DNA from: Exiguobacterium aurantiacum
GTDB taxonomy: Bacteria; Bacillota; Bacilli; Exiguobacteriales; Exiguobacteriaceae
Length of the DNA stretch: 64,000 bases
Reading direction: 5' to 3'
NCBI RefSeq assembly: GCF_024362205.1
Contig: NZ_CP101462.1
Location: 1,578,501 to 1,642,500, forward strand
A program made the translations under genes and the position numbers. Shown here one piece after another: positions 1-8,837 of this stretch (position 1 is its first letter; the number at the start of each line of letters is the position of its first letter). Under the pieces are notes generated by a model. That model was not told the DNA's origin and did not search any database. It saw nothing but the letters and a program-made list of their open reading frames with translations.

Positions 1-228
1 CTGATTGTCAACGACATAGCAACTCCCAGTTTCCGTCTCATAACGGCCAAGCGCGCGATCATATGTATCAGGTACGGCAATCATAAAACAAACGATAGCT
101 ATGAAGACACTAAATATGGCTCCCAGCAATTTCATCAATTTGCGCTCGCTCCGCCATTGTGACATATATACAAATGTCGAAAGCACACAGATGAATCCGA
201 CAAACCAAAACGCAATTAATTGTGCCAA
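1..228 (-). CDS. Small membrane protein, partial (3' end cut by window)
   Basis: A minus-strand reading frame begins at a TTG codon at 228-226, preceded by a good SD (AGAGGTGATC, about 6 bases away), and stays open for 76 codons to the window edge. The visible protein starts MAQLIAFWFVGFICVLSTF and has two hydrophobic segments (about residues 3-20 and 36-52) with a basic stretch between them, so it is probably an inner-membrane protein with a following extracytoplasmic part. It diverges from the gene at 304. I do not recognise the family. The strong SD is the main reason to call it. Confidence 0.6.
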   Translation of the reverse strand, partial: MAQLIAFWFVGFICVLSTFVYMSQWRSERKLMKLLGAIFSVFIAIVCFMIAVPDTYDRALGRYETETGSCYVVDNQ

Positions 229-303
229 CCTGATCACCTCTTTCATATTATACGAACATTGCCGAATAATGTTTCATCATCCTATCAGATTAAGGAGTCC
301 TAT

Positions 304-711
304 ATGGCCCACTTCCTCAAGTTACAATCTATCTCCATTTCCCTCGCGGTGCTGCTATTATTGAACATTCAACTGCTCGCCAACAGCGGACGGCTCTATT
401 TGATCATGGGCAATATTTATACGCTAGTCATCGTCTCTATCGCTCTTGCTTTACTCTGGTTGTTCACGCGGCTCATCATCAAACACGTCACGCGACTAAC
501 TCCTTCACCATGGAACCTATCCCTGTACGTCTTATGGCTCCCCTATTTGGCGCTGTTCACCTATGTCTGGACACGTGTCATCCCCGCCCCTAGTGAAGCG
601 GCATGGCCAAGTCCGGCCGTCGGGCTATTGATCATCGCGCTCACGTTCACATTTCCGCTCTATGTGTTCATCGTCCTTATGGTCGCCCGCTCCAAACAAC
701 GAACGACGTAA
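304..711 (+). CDS. Hypothetical four-helix membrane protein
   Basis: 135-aa protein made mostly of hydrophobic segments, about four predicted transmembrane helices with short polar links and a basic C-terminal tail (ARSKQRTT). The frame is open from an ATG at 220, but the ATG at 304 is chosen because AAGGAG lies 6-7 bases upstream, while the earlier ATG has no SD. It ends at a strong bidirectional terminator shared with the convergent DUF817 gene. No family recognised; membrane location is inferred from hydrophobicity alone. Confidence 0.65.
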   Translation: MAHFLKLQSISISLAVLLLLNIQLLANSGRLYLIMGNIYTLVIVSIALALLWLFTRLIIKHVTRLTPSPWNLSLYVLWLPYLALFTYVWTRVIPAPSEAAWPSPAVGLLIIALTFTFPLYVFIVLMVARSKQRTT

Positions 712-713
712 TC

Positions 714-753
714 AAAAAACGTGTGCAGCCAACGACGGTTGCACACGTTTTTT
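714..753. terminator. Bidirectional intrinsic terminator
   Basis: A-run, long GC-rich hairpin (ACGTGTGCA.CC / GG.TGCACACGT) and T-run, symmetric on both strands. It serves the plus gene ending at 711 and the minus gene ending at 753. Confidence 0.9.
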
Positions 754-1511
754 CATGAGAGCTCCTGTCTTCGTTTCTGCCACGCCACCAGCAAGATGCT
801 GATGATGACGAGCAGGAACCACGACGACAGCTTGCCGAGGTCGACGAGCGCCCAACCGCTCAACTGGTTCGGATACGCCCAACCGTTATAGAACGTGACG
901 ATATTCTCCGCGAACCAGATGAAGCAGGCGATCAAAAAGAAGGCGACGACGACGGGCATCGTGAAGCGACGGTCGTCGAGCCGGTACGTGACGATGGCTC
1001 GGCCGAAGACGAGAAAGACGAGACCAATCAACACCCAGCGCATATCGAGCCAAATGTGGTGCCAAAAGAAGTTGAAATAGATGGCGATTCCGAGTCCGAA
1101 CGCGATGAGCGGTGGCGGCATCTTGAGAAACTCCAAATCAAGGCGGCGCCATGATTGGACGACGTAGCTGCCGACGCTCGCATACATGAACCCCGCATAG
1201 AGCGGGACGCCGAACCATTTCGTCAACGCCGCATCCGGATAGCTCCACGACCCCATCTGGACTTTAAACAGCTCGAGGCCGAGCCCGATGACGTGGAACC
1301 AACTGATCACCTTCACTTCTTCCATCGTCTCGAGCCCGGTCTTGACGAGCACGACTTGGACGAACAGACACCAAATGAAGAGGACGTCATAGCGCGGAAT
1401 CGGAAAGTCGAACCATTTCGTCAACGCGAGCGCCCCGAAGATGGCGACCGGGAAGATGCAACTGAGTGCTTGTTCGTAACCGAAGATGAACAAATAACGG
1501 ATGCGCCACAT
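753..1511 (-). CDS. DUF817 family integral membrane protein (YoaT-like)
   Basis: 252 aa, nearly all hydrophobic, about seven helices. The motifs IPRYDVLF, ETMEEVKVISWFHVIGLGLELFKV, GSWSYPDAALTKWFGVPLYAGFMYASVGSYV and the HH pair in FFWHHIWLDMRW are those I associate with the DUF817 family (B. subtilis YoaT). The molecular function of this family is not established. It follows the YdjM-type hydrolase gene by 8 bases on the same strand, so the two are probably co-transcribed. A full-length protein of ordinary family size with nothing broken. Confidence 0.8.
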   Translation of the reverse strand: MWRIRYLFIFGYEQALSCIFPVAIFGALALTKWFDFPIPRYDVLFIWCLFVQVVLVKTGLETMEEVKVISWFHVIGLGLELFKVQMGSWSYPDAALTKWFGVPLYAGFMYASVGSYVVQSWRRLDLEFLKMPPPLIAFGLGIAIYFNFFWHHIWLDMRWVLIGLVFLVFGRAIVTYRLDDRRFTMPVVVAFFLIACFIWFAENIVTFYNGWAYPNQLSGWALVDLGKLSSWFLLVIISILLVAWQKRRQELS

Positions 1512-1519
1512 AGAATCAC

Positions 1520-2380
1520 CTACAATTCGATGTATTCGTAAAGGAATGACGACTCACCGTCAAAGAAGCGCGGATCGTAGAGGCCGAGCCGCTCATCATC
1601 CTCGACGACGACAACGAACGGGGACCACTGTTTGAGCGTGATCGCTTCTTTATTTTCGGCGAAGAGCGGATTCAAATCGGCATCGTCCGCACTCGTCAAC
1701 TCGTATTGGACCTCGGGTTCTTGATAGACCGAGTCACTGTAAATCGACACCGACTCATCGGTCTTTGTGACGACCGTGAACTGGGTCGGGATGAACGAGG
1801 CCGACAGCGCCACTTCATCGTGATCGGCGGCATACGACTGATACAAGTACGCCCCTTGCGCACTTTGAATCAAGACGTGCACGACGATTGCTGCCCAGGC
1901 GTAGCGATACACCGTATGACTGATGTCAGTTCGCCGTGCGATCAGCCAGGCGACGAGGAAAATGCCCCAATAGACGAAATCAACGATCGGGATGACACCG
2001 AACGTGACCCGGACATCCGATAACGGTTCGAAGTAACCCGTCCCCCAGGCGTTGAACAAGTCCGCCGTGTTATGGATGAACACGGACAAGAACGCCCACC
2101 AGAAGTAACGGATATCGGTCACCTTGAACAAGAGGCGCACGAGTATGTAAATGAGTAGCGCGAACAACGGGACGAGGAAAATCGAGTGAGTGATACCGCG
2201 GTGCCACATCTGATACATCCCTTCCGTGTCCCATAGTCGCGAGATGACGTCACTGTCCGGGATTTGACTCCCGACGAGCGTCGTGACGAACAAGGCCCGT
2301 TTTTCGTTTGTTTGTAAGTCTCGCTTATCGGCCGCCCCGTAGAGCGTCAGACCGAACAGCGTATGTGTGATGGTATCCAC
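1520..2380 (-). CDS. YdjM/YfhP-type membrane-bound metal-dependent hydrolase
   Basis: 286 aa. The N-terminus (VDTITHTLFGLTLYGAADKR) followed by QIPDSDVISRLWDTEGMYQMWHRGITHSIF carries the conserved His and Asp residues of the LexA-binding inner-membrane hydrolase family (PF04307; YdjM of E. coli, YfhP of B. subtilis). TM helices occupy roughly residues 70-200; the C-terminal third is soluble and acidic. The GTG at 2380 is preferred because AAAGGAGGAGACCG lies immediately upstream; an in-frame extension of 13 codons lacks an SD. The substrate is unknown. First gene of a likely two-gene unit with the DUF817 gene. Confidence 0.8.
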   Translation of the reverse strand: MDTITHTLFGLTLYGAADKRDLQTNEKRALFVTTLVGSQIPDSDVISRLWDTEGMYQMWHRGITHSIFLVPLFALLIYILVRLLFKVTDIRYFWWAFLSVFIHNTADLFNAWGTGYFEPLSDVRVTFGVIPIVDFVYWGIFLVAWLIARRTDISHTVYRYAWAAIVVHVLIQSAQGAYLYQSYAADHDEVALSASFIPTQFTVVTKTDESVSIYSDSVYQEPEVQYELTSADDADLNPLFAENKEAITLKQWSPFVVVVEDDERLGLYDPRFFDGESSFLYEYIEL

Positions 2381-2404
2381 CGGTCTCCTCCTTTTGGACG
2401 GAAA

Positions 2405-2440
2405 AGACATCCCCCTCATGACGAGAAGGATGTCCGTCCT
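2405..2440 (-). terminator. Probable terminator of the 31-aa membrane peptide gene
   Basis: On the minus strand GACATCC pairs with GGATGTC, with a CTC/GAG extension inside, followed by TTTTCC. It lies between the small ORF at 2444-2539 and the SD of the hydrolase gene. The T-run is short. Confidence 0.5.
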
Positions 2441-2443
2441 AGC

Positions 2444-2539
2444 TTATTTCTCTTGGTCCATTTTCATGGCGCGTCTTGCGACGACGGCGACAAAAATGAC
2501 AGCGACAATCGGAATGATTAAAGGCATCCAATTCAACAT
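2444..2539 (-). CDS. 31-aa single-pass membrane peptide
   Basis: A short frame reading MLNWMPLIIPIVAVIFVAVV then ARRAMKMDQEK. It starts at an ATG with GGGGGACAGGCGG just upstream, has one strongly hydrophobic helix (residues 3-20) and a basic, charged tail. The strong SD, membrane-helix design and following terminator support a real small protein. No family recognised. It is too short for ordinary gene callers. Confidence 0.6.
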   Translation of the reverse strand: MLNWMPLIIPIVAVIFVAVVARRAMKMDQEK

Positions 2540-2599
2540 CCGCCTGTCCCCCTTCTACAAGTGTCGCAAGCAGTATATCATATCTTCAATTCAACCGTT

Positions 2600-3595
2600 T
2601 CAGTGAATGCTTGCCTTCGCATACCGTTCGGCCATCGCCTCGATCGTTTCGCGCATATGGTCGCGGAGCGTGACCGGTTCGAGCACCTCGACTTGCGTCC
2701 CGAGCGACAAGAGCCAGAAGACGAACCCGTCGGATACGGCCGCATCGAAGCGGATGAGGAAGCGATCACCGTCTTGCGTGATCGAGACGTCTTCACCGAG
2801 CTTGTCAAAAATGACCGGCAGGACGCGCTCGTCGACGGCGAGGACGATTTCCTCGTCGAGCCCGTTGTACATGTTGAACGACTTTTGGAAATAGTCGTCC
2901 GGCAAATGATGCTTCATACGCGGCGTATCGTCCTCGACAATTTCCGAGTTGACGATGCGGTCGACGCGATAGTTTCGGATTTCCCCGATTGACTCATCGA
3001 TCCCGATCAAATAGTACTGTTCATGGTTCCAGTGCAGGTCAATCGGATTGACGACATAACGTTCGCCGTCACGGCGGAGCGGGAACGTCCGCTTCGTGGC
3101 GTCAAAGCCGACGACGTCCGTGTATTGGAACGAGATCGCTTTTTGTTCTTGGATCGCGCGCTGGATGCGGTCGATATGGTAAGGAATCTGTCCGTGTTTC
3201 TTCTTCGGTGTCTTGATGATCGACTGGAGCGTCTCCGCTTCCGGGATGCTCGTCAATTTTTGAAGCTTCTCGACGATGCGTTCCGTCACGTCCTCCGAGA
3301 TGAACTTCGCCGCGACGATGGCGTCGACCATCATCCGGAGCTCATGAATTTCAAACAGACGGGCCGAATGCCAATATTTTTTGGCAAGGCCGTTCTTCTC
3401 GAGCTCATCCTGCACCTCGAACCCCGAATCGGTCAATGCTTGGATGTCGTCTTTCACTGATTTTTTTGCTAACTTAGAAGTATCTCCGATAGTAGATAAA
3501 TATTCGAGCAAGTCTTCTAACGTCTTCGGATGGTTGTCATCTGTATGGCGTTCGAAAAACCGTCTCACCTCGAGTAACCTTTCTCGGTTGTTCAC
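2600..3595 (-). CDS. WYL-domain transcriptional regulator (YafY-like)
   Basis: 331 aa. The N-terminal ~75 residues form an HTH_11-type winged helix (NNRERLLEVRRFFERHTDDNHPKTLEDLLEYLS...KKSVKDDIQALTDSGFEV). The middle (about 140-215) holds the WYL domain, with ISFQYTDVVG, YVVNPIDLHWNHEQYYLIGID and RNYRVDRI. The C-terminal extension (WCX-like) ends at SIH. WYL proteins sense ligands and often control DNA-damage or defence genes, but the target here is not evident. The start is a GTG with AAGGGGATTAAACC upstream. It is divergent from the alpha/beta hydrolase at 3711, a possible target. Confidence 0.85.
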   Translation of the reverse strand: MNNRERLLEVRRFFERHTDDNHPKTLEDLLEYLSTIGDTSKLAKKSVKDDIQALTDSGFEVQDELEKNGLAKKYWHSARLFEIHELRMMVDAIVAAKFISEDVTERIVEKLQKLTSIPEAETLQSIIKTPKKKHGQIPYHIDRIQRAIQEQKAISFQYTDVVGFDATKRTFPLRRDGERYVVNPIDLHWNHEQYYLIGIDESIGEIRNYRVDRIVNSEIVEDDTPRMKHHLPDDYFQKSFNMYNGLDEEIVLAVDERVLPVIFDKLGEDVSITQDGDRFLIRFDAAVSDGFVFWLLSLGTQVEVLEPVTLRDHMRETIEAMAERYAKASIH

Positions 3596-3710
3596 GGTTT
3601 AATCCCCTTTCACTTCTCTATGTAAAATATGTATAAACAGACAGTAGCATGTTATTTCCATGAAATAAAGGTATTTTCCATTACAAATCGTTTAAGGAGG
3701 CCCTTCCGCA

Positions 3711-4556
3711 GTGAAACATTACGCGCACGTCAACGGCACGAAAATCGAATATATGGACCGCGGTCATGGTCCGGTCATCATATTGATCCATGGGACCCAA
3801 TCATCAAGCCTCGAACCGTACCATGTGGACCGGCTTGTCGTGTCCGGTTTTCGGGTTATAGTCCCATCCCGTCCCGGTTACGGTGAGACTCCGTACTCAT
3901 TTTCAGCTTCACCGCAAGCGTTCGCCACCAACCTACGTCGTTTGATGGAAATCATGGCAATCGATCAGTATCACGTGTACGGCATCTCGGCCGGTGGCCC
4001 GACAGCCATCGAGCTCGCGTCACAGAACGACCACGCGCTCAGTCTGACGCTCGCGGCTGCAGTAACGAGCGTCGTCGATTTCCCGTATCGGCGTTATGTC
4101 AGCCGTAACGTCGCCCAGCCGGCATTTATCGCGTTACAATTCGCGATGAAACAGTTCGTCTTTCGGGCGATTCAAAAACAACCGTTCGAGGCGACGGCCC
4201 GCATGATTCAATCGACGAGCCTACTCGCACTCGATGTCATCCGCGACGAAGTGACCCCGTACGATATCTTCCTATTGAAACGAGTCGCTAGCCAAATGGC
4301 GTTCGGTCTCGGTGCCCAGTTCGACCTGCGGCAACAAGTGACCGATGAAGCGCTGCTCGGGGTGACGTGCCCGACGTATATCGTCCACTCCAAAAATGAC
4401 AAGGCCGTACCGGTCCGCCACGCGCATCACGCGAAACGGCTCATCCCGCACGCCCAGCTCACCATCTTGAACAGCCCCGGCCATTTGATTTGGATTGGTC
4501 GTCAAGCACGAAAAAGTGAGCAACAGATTGAACGCTTTATCCGCTTCAACTCATAA
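3711..4556 (+). CDS. Alpha/beta-hydrolase
   Basis: 281 aa. The oxyanion region is LIHGTQSS (residues 26-32), the nucleophile elbow GISAGG has Ser93, and the acid is probably Asp230 in HSKNDKAVP with His258 in NSPGHL, giving a complete Ser-Asp-His triad. The lid region (about 125-200) is helical. No signal peptide, so cytosolic. The GTG start at 3711 has AAGGAGG upstream. The substrate cannot be told. It is divergent from the WYL regulator and convergent with the lipoprotein gene at 4579. Confidence 0.8.
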   Translation: MKHYAHVNGTKIEYMDRGHGPVIILIHGTQSSSLEPYHVDRLVVSGFRVIVPSRPGYGETPYSFSASPQAFATNLRRLMEIMAIDQYHVYGISAGGPTAIELASQNDHALSLTLAAAVTSVVDFPYRRYVSRNVAQPAFIALQFAMKQFVFRAIQKQPFEATARMIQSTSLLALDVIRDEVTPYDIFLLKRVASQMAFGLGAQFDLRQQVTDEALLGVTCPTYIVHSKNDKAVPVRHAHHAKRLIPHAQLTILNSPGHLIWIGRQARKSEQQIERFIRFNS

Positions 4557-4580
4557 GACGCCATTCTAAGCGTCTTTTTT
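4555..4580. terminator. Bidirectional intrinsic terminator
   Basis: Hairpin AAGACGC / GCGTCTT followed by T6, between two convergent genes. Confidence 0.8.
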
Positions 4581-4998
4581 AGTCGCCTGGTTCGAGCAGA
4601 TTGATCAATTTCTCCGTCACGTCAGCCGGAAGGCGGTAGCCGATATTTGTGTCGTCCGCGTCGTAAAGACTGCTTGCCGACTTCGCATCATCGTTGAGCC
4701 AAAGGTAATAGCGGTCCGTCTCCCCGTCCTCGAAGCGGATTTCGATATCGTATTCCGGCCCAACCACATTGGCGACACCTGGAATTTCGTCTGCCTCACG
4801 CAGCATGTCTTCGAATACTCGAATCGATTCCGGTTCGTCGAACGTGACGATATCGCGCTCTTGAAAACTGCTGAATCCGTCCGATCCCGAGACGCGGACT
4901 TCTTCAATCCCATCCGTCCGGAAATCGTTCGAGGCACAGCCGGTCAAGGTAAGTGATAACGTGACGAGAGCAAAGACTGATGTATGTCGATGTTTCAT
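4579..4998 (-). CDS. Lipoprotein with YhfM-like domain
   Basis: 139 aa. The N-terminus is a lipoprotein signal (MKHRHTSVFALVTLSLTLTG) with lipobox LTGC and lipidated Cys21. The rest is an acidic domain with a DIVTFDEPESIRVFEDML strand/helix and a YDIEIRFEDGETDRYYLWL core, resembling the YhfM-like domain of Bacillus lipoproteins. The ATG at 4998 is preferred over an upstream frame extension because GGGAG sits seven bases away. It shares the core pattern and gene orientation with the neighbour at 5076. Function unknown; it acts on the outer face of the membrane. Confidence 0.7.
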   Translation of the reverse strand: MKHRHTSVFALVTLSLTLTGCASNDFRTDGIEEVRVSGSDGFSSFQERDIVTFDEPESIRVFEDMLREADEIPGVANVVGPEYDIEIRFEDGETDRYYLWLNDDAKSASSLYDADDTNIGYRLPADVTEKLINLLEPGD

Positions 4999-5075
4999 AA
5001 ATAGACTCCCTCTGTCTGTATATGGTTGATATACGCGATTCAAGCAAGTAAAGTTTCACATTCCACGTCACTCGT

Positions 5076-5492
5076 TCACTCATCCACCCCGAGCACTTGA
5101 ATCAACTGATTCGTCATATCTCTCGACACGCGATAGATGAGATGCGGATGCGTCACATCCATCAAAAAGCTCGGTTGATGTTTCTGTCCGAGCCAAAGAT
5201 GATACTGTGCCATCACGCCGCCCTTCCAATGAAGTTCCAGGTCAAAGTCAGGTTCCCCGTGAATGGAATCTTCGAGCGCCTCATCTGCATTCCGCAACAT
5301 GTCCGCGAACGGTCTCACTTTCTCGATTCCATTGAACATGATGAAATCCGTCTCATTGAACGAACCGATCCCTGACGACTGAGCGACTCGCGCTTGAATC
5401 ATTTCTTCTCTATCCAATTCACTTTCCTCCGGCTCTATGAAAGCCTTGAACATCGCCGAAGCCACTGTCATAATGGCTCGATTTCGTTTCAT
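5076..5492 (-). CDS. YhfM-like domain protein, paralogue of the neighbouring lipoprotein
   Basis: About 138 aa. FNETDFIMFNGIEKVRPFADMLRNADEA...FDLELHWKGGVMAQYHLWL...YRVSRDMTNQLIQVL lines up with DIVTFDEPESIRVFEDMLREADE...YDIEIRFEDGETDRYYLWL...YRLPADVTEKLINLL of the gene just downstream, so the two are tandem paralogues. This copy lacks a lipobox Cys and has at most a weak hydrophobic N-terminus (RNRAIMTVASAMFKAFI). The start is uncertain: GGAGGG lies only two bases before the ATG at 5492, and the frame opens at 5510. Function unknown. Confidence 0.6.
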   Translation of the reverse strand: MKRNRAIMTVASAMFKAFIEPEESELDREEMIQARVAQSSGIGSFNETDFIMFNGIEKVRPFADMLRNADEALEDSIHGEPDFDLELHWKGGVMAQYHLWLGQKHQPSFLMDVTHPHLIYRVSRDMTNQLIQVLGVDE

Positions 5493-5573
5493 TCCCTCCA
5501 CCCCATTCACGTTGATAGTAATCTTATACGAAAATCTGGACGAAAGGTTTCACAATTTTTGACATCGAATCAC

Positions 5574-5870
5574 TCATGCCTGTTTTCGCATTCGCTCCAA
5601 GAAAATCGGCAATAGGTTCAATATAATCGAGATGCTGGTGAGAACCCATAATGCCCGTCCCATACCTGGTATGACATCCGCCAACGCACTCCAATCCTCC
5701 GCTTCGACCCAGACTGATAAATAGCTGTAGTCCGCGCACACTGTGAGCGCCGTCAGCGACAACGCAATCGCCATCGGCAGCTTGTAATCTTTCCCGATGC
5801 TGAACGTATACAAATTGAACAGTGTCGCGCCAATCGCCAGTACTCCTAAAACCATCCACACGTAAATCAT
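5574..5870 (-). CDS. Hypothetical three-helix membrane protein
   Basis: 98 aa if the ATG at 5870 is used; AGGGG abuts that ATG, so the GTG at 5861 (95 aa), which sits eight bases from the same SD, is more likely. The three hydrophobic segments are about residues 3-20, 33-50 and 72-90. The C-terminus is basic (ERMRKQA). No family recognised. It stands alone between the sucrose operon terminator and the paralogous YhfM-like genes. Confidence 0.55.
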   Translation of the reverse strand: MIYVWMVLGVLAIGATLFNLYTFSIGKDYKLPMAIALSLTALTVCADYSYLSVWVEAEDWSALADVIPGMGRALWVLTSISIILNLLPIFLERMRKQA

Positions 5871-5938
5871 CCCCTATGCTATATGTAATTTATTCCCTAT
5901 TTCTAGAATAGCATATAGAGTTCATTCTATAGGTAAAC

Positions 5939-5966
5939 AAAAAAGCCGAGCCTAAGCTCAGCTTTT
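5939..5966 (-). terminator. Terminator of the sucrose operon
   Basis: On the minus strand, AGCTGAGC / GCTCGGCT hairpin followed by T6 directly after the sucrose-6-phosphate hydrolase stop codon. Confidence 0.9.
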
Positions 5967-5968
5967 CC

Positions 5969-7387
5969 TTATTGATATGTCCAACCGGTCAGGCTCGCAG
6001 TCGCGCCTTCATAGCGCAACTGTTTCTCGAGCTCGCTCGGGAAGACGCGGAGCGTTGCGACCGCCTCACCGTCATTGACGAAGCATTCGACACTCGACGA
6101 GTCGATGAACACGTGAAGCGACGTCACATGAATCGCTTTCGTCCGTGTCGTGCCAAACTCGGTCGCGAACGGCTCACCGGCATTTGTCCGGTCGATCGTC
6201 AATTCGCCGGCTGCTGCGTCGTAACGGATGACAAGTGACTCATTCTCGACTTGAAGCAAGTCGAGGCTAAAGTCTGATCCGTCCGTTTTCAACTCCAGTT
6301 CGTACCGGTCCGGAGTCGCGACGCTGACTGACGTGCCGGACGCGTCGAGGAATGTGTCTTGGCGAAGCGTTGTCATCTCCGCCACCGGACGCTGCTTGAG
6401 CATCCCTTCCTCAATTGTGAGCACACGCGGTAACGTCAAGGCGTGGGCCCAGCCGAAGCGGTCCGTCGGATACTCGATTTCCGGGAGTCCCATCCAACCG
6501 ACGAGGACGCGTCGTCCGTCCTGTTCTGTCGTCTGTGGAGCGTAAAAATCGAAACCGAAGTCGAGCTCCTCGAACGTGCCGTGCGTGAACGTCAACGTCT
6601 CAACGTCGAGCTTACCAATCAAGAAACCGGACTGATAGATATTGTGATAGCGATGCCCGTCCGGTTCAATCCCTTGCGGCGAGAAGACGAGGACGTGTTG
6701 CCCGTTCAGTTCGAACACGTCAGGACATTCCCACATGTAACCGAACGGGTCGAGTCCTGTCTCAATCTCACCGAGGAACGTCCAGTCATCCAAGTCAGTC
6801 GAGCGATATAACACGACACAACCTGTTTCGTTCTCACGTTGCGCCCCGACGACGGCGTAATAGACGCCATCCTCGAGCCACACTTTCGGGTCACGGAAAT
6901 GTTCCGTGTACCCGGCCGGCACGTCCGGGATCGCGACGTTGCGACGCTCAATCTTTCCATCCCGTAACACACCGATCACTTGCGAGGCGTGACGCGTCCA
7001 GTCATCCGTCCGGTGATTGCCCGTGTACATGACATGGAGTTCCCCGTCTTTCACAAACCCGCTGCCTGAATAGGCACCGTGTGAATCTTCGGTCGTCTCC
7101 GGGACTAACGCCACCCCGCGGTCTGTCCACGTGACGAGGTCGGGTGATGTGACATGATACCAATGCTTGAGACCGTGTACCGGTCCGAGCGGGAACCACT
7201 GATAAAACATGTGATATTCCCCGTTATAATACGTGAATCCATTCGGATCGTTCAGGAGTCCCGTCGGCGGTTGGATATGGTATCCGAACCGCCACGGGGA
7301 AGCCGCCGTCTTTGTGCGGAGCGTCTCCATCTCGAGGGCACTCACGTCACGTAACGAGCGGTAACGCTCTGCCTTCGTCCAACTCAT
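5969..7387 (-). CDS. scrB: Sucrose-6-phosphate hydrolase (GH32 invertase)
   Basis: 472 aa, normal length. It cleaves sucrose-6-phosphate, made by the PTS during uptake, to glucose-6-phosphate and fructose. The N-terminal five-blade propeller holds the GH32 signatures: GLLNDPNGFTYY (nucleophile Asp near residue 47), FRDPKVW (transition-state Asp) and MWECPDVFEL (acid/base Glu). The C-terminal beta-sandwich follows from about residue 340. No signal peptide, consistent with a cytosolic phospho-sugar hydrolase. It is the last gene of the scr operon, 20 bases after the EIIBC gene, and ends at an intrinsic terminator. B. subtilis calls the equivalent sacA. Confidence 0.95.
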   Translation of the reverse strand: MSWTKAERYRSLRDVSALEMETLRTKTAASPWRFGYHIQPPTGLLNDPNGFTYYNGEYHMFYQWFPLGPVHGLKHWYHVTSPDLVTWTDRGVALVPETTEDSHGAYSGSGFVKDGELHVMYTGNHRTDDWTRHASQVIGVLRDGKIERRNVAIPDVPAGYTEHFRDPKVWLEDGVYYAVVGAQRENETGCVVLYRSTDLDDWTFLGEIETGLDPFGYMWECPDVFELNGQHVLVFSPQGIEPDGHRYHNIYQSGFLIGKLDVETLTFTHGTFEELDFGFDFYAPQTTEQDGRRVLVGWMGLPEIEYPTDRFGWAHALTLPRVLTIEEGMLKQRPVAEMTTLRQDTFLDASGTSVSVATPDRYELELKTDGSDFSLDLLQVENESLVIRYDAAAGELTIDRTNAGEPFATEFGTTRTKAIHVTSLHVFIDSSSVECFVNDGEAVATLRVFPSELEKQLRYEGATASLTGWTYQ

Positions 7388-7406
7388 AACATCACTTCCT
7401 TTTTTC

Positions 7407-8837
7407 TTAAGCTGCTTGTTTGACTGCTTCTTTTTTCGCTTGGCGTTTCGCGAGCACGAACGTCAATCCGAATGCGACCGCGAAGGCGATGGCCATCCCG
7501 ATGATATACGAGACGATCGACGCTGGTGCGATCGAGATGATCCCTGGGAGACCTGCCGCACCGAGGGCGACGGCGAGGACTTCACGTCCGACGATGAACG
7601 CCGAGGCGATTCCTGAACCGATGATGGCCGCGATGAACGGATAGCGTAGTTTCAAGTTGACACCGAACATGGCCGGCTCCGTGATCCCAAGGAGTGCCGA
7701 GATACCAGATGCCGAAGCGACACCTTTCATCTTCTTATCACGTGTCAAGAAGAAGACAGCGAGTGTGGCCGCACCTTGTGCGACGTTCGACATGGCTGCG
7801 ATTGGGAAGATGAACGATCCACCCGTGCGTGCGATATCGGCGAGAAGTTGCGTCTCGATGGCGATGAAACTGTGGTGCATCCCTGTGATAACAATCGGTG
7901 CGTACAAGAGACCCATGACGAGACCACCGAAGAAGCCGAGTGAGTCGTACGTCCAAACGAGACCGTCGATGATCAAGTTACCCGCTTCGCGTGTGATCGG
8001 TCCGACGAAGGCGAACGTGACGAACGCCGTGATGAGGAGCGAGAGGAGCGGTGTGAGCAAGATATCGAGTGATGCTGGCATGAATTTGCGAATATTGATT
8101 TCAAGTTTCGACAAGATATAAGCAGATACGAGGACCGGTAACACTTGTCCTTGGTAACCGAGTTTCTCGATTTCGAAGCCGAGAATGTTCCAAACCGGGA
8201 TATCACCGACCGTTGCTTGCGCATAGGCGTTGACGAGATCCGGGTGAACCATGATCATCCCGAGCGCGGCGCCGAGGTACGGATTACCCCCAAACCGCTT
8301 GGCGGCGGAGAACCCGATCAAGACGGGCAGGAAGACGAAGGCGGCGTTCGCGAACGTGTTGATCATCGCGGCGAGATCGGCGATACCTGGGTACTGATCG
8401 ATGAGTGAGCTTCCTTCGAAGAACAAATCAGGTGCCGTGAGCAAATTGTTGATCCCCATCAAGAGACCGCCGGCGACGATGGCCGGGATGATTGGGACGA
8501 AGATATCAGACAACATTTTGACGAACTGTTGGAGCGGGTTGCCTTTCTTCGCGCCGGCCGACTTGACGTCGCTTGTCGACATATCGCCGAGGCCTGTCAA
8601 TTCGGCGAACTCAGCGTACACCTTGTTAACCGTACCTGCACCGATGATGATTTGATACTGGCCACCAGTCGAGAACGTCCCTTTGACGACGTCGAGGGCG
8701 TCAAGTTTCTTCTCGTCGACTTTCGATTCGTCATTCAAGACGAGGCGGAGCCGGGTCGCACAGTGGGCCGCGGCGGCGACGTTGTCTTTCCCGCCGATTG
8801 CCTCTAAAATCGCTTCTGCTTCTTGTCTGTAGTTCAT
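7407..8837 (-). CDS. scrA: Sucrose-specific PTS enzyme IIBC
   Basis: 476 aa. Takes up sucrose and phosphorylates it to sucrose-6-phosphate. The EIIB domain (1-85) has the phosphorylated Cys26 in [12 protein letters not shown]; the EIIC domain (about 105-460) is a polytopic membrane unit of the glucose-sucrose superfamily ([20 protein letters not shown]). There is no EIIA domain, so it must borrow EIIA from a glucose-type PTS protein encoded elsewhere. Its ATG overlaps the fructokinase stop codon (ATGA at 8834-8837), implying translational coupling. The equivalent in B. subtilis is sacP. Confidence 0.93.
   Translation of the reverse strand: MNYRQEAEAILEAIGGKDNVAAAAHCATRLRLVLNDESKVDEKKLDALDVVKGTFSTGGQYQIIIGAGTVNKVYAEFAELTGLGDMSTSDVKSAGAKKGNPLQQFVKMLSDIFVPIIPAIVAGGLLMGINNLLTAPDLFFEGSSLIDQYPGIADLAAMINTFANAAFVFLPVLIGFSAAKRFGGNPYLGAALGMIMVHPDLVNAYAQATVGDIPVWNILGFEIEKLGYQGQVLPVLVSAYILSKLEINIRKFMPASLDILLTPLLSLLITAFVTFAFVGPITREAGNLIIDGLVWTYDSLGFFGGLVMGLLYAPIVITGMHHSFIAIETQLLADIARTGGSFIFPIAAMSNVAQGAATLAVFFLTRDKKMKGVASASGISALLGITEPAMFGVNLKLRYPFIAAIIGSGIASAFIVGREVLAVALGAAGLPGIISIAPASIVSYIIGMAIAFAVAFGLTFVLAKRQAKKEAVKQAA

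Noticed and set aside
101-364. Open frame of 87 codons on the plus strand
   Set aside because: Overlaps the better supported TTG-started minus gene and the 304 gene, and has no SD.
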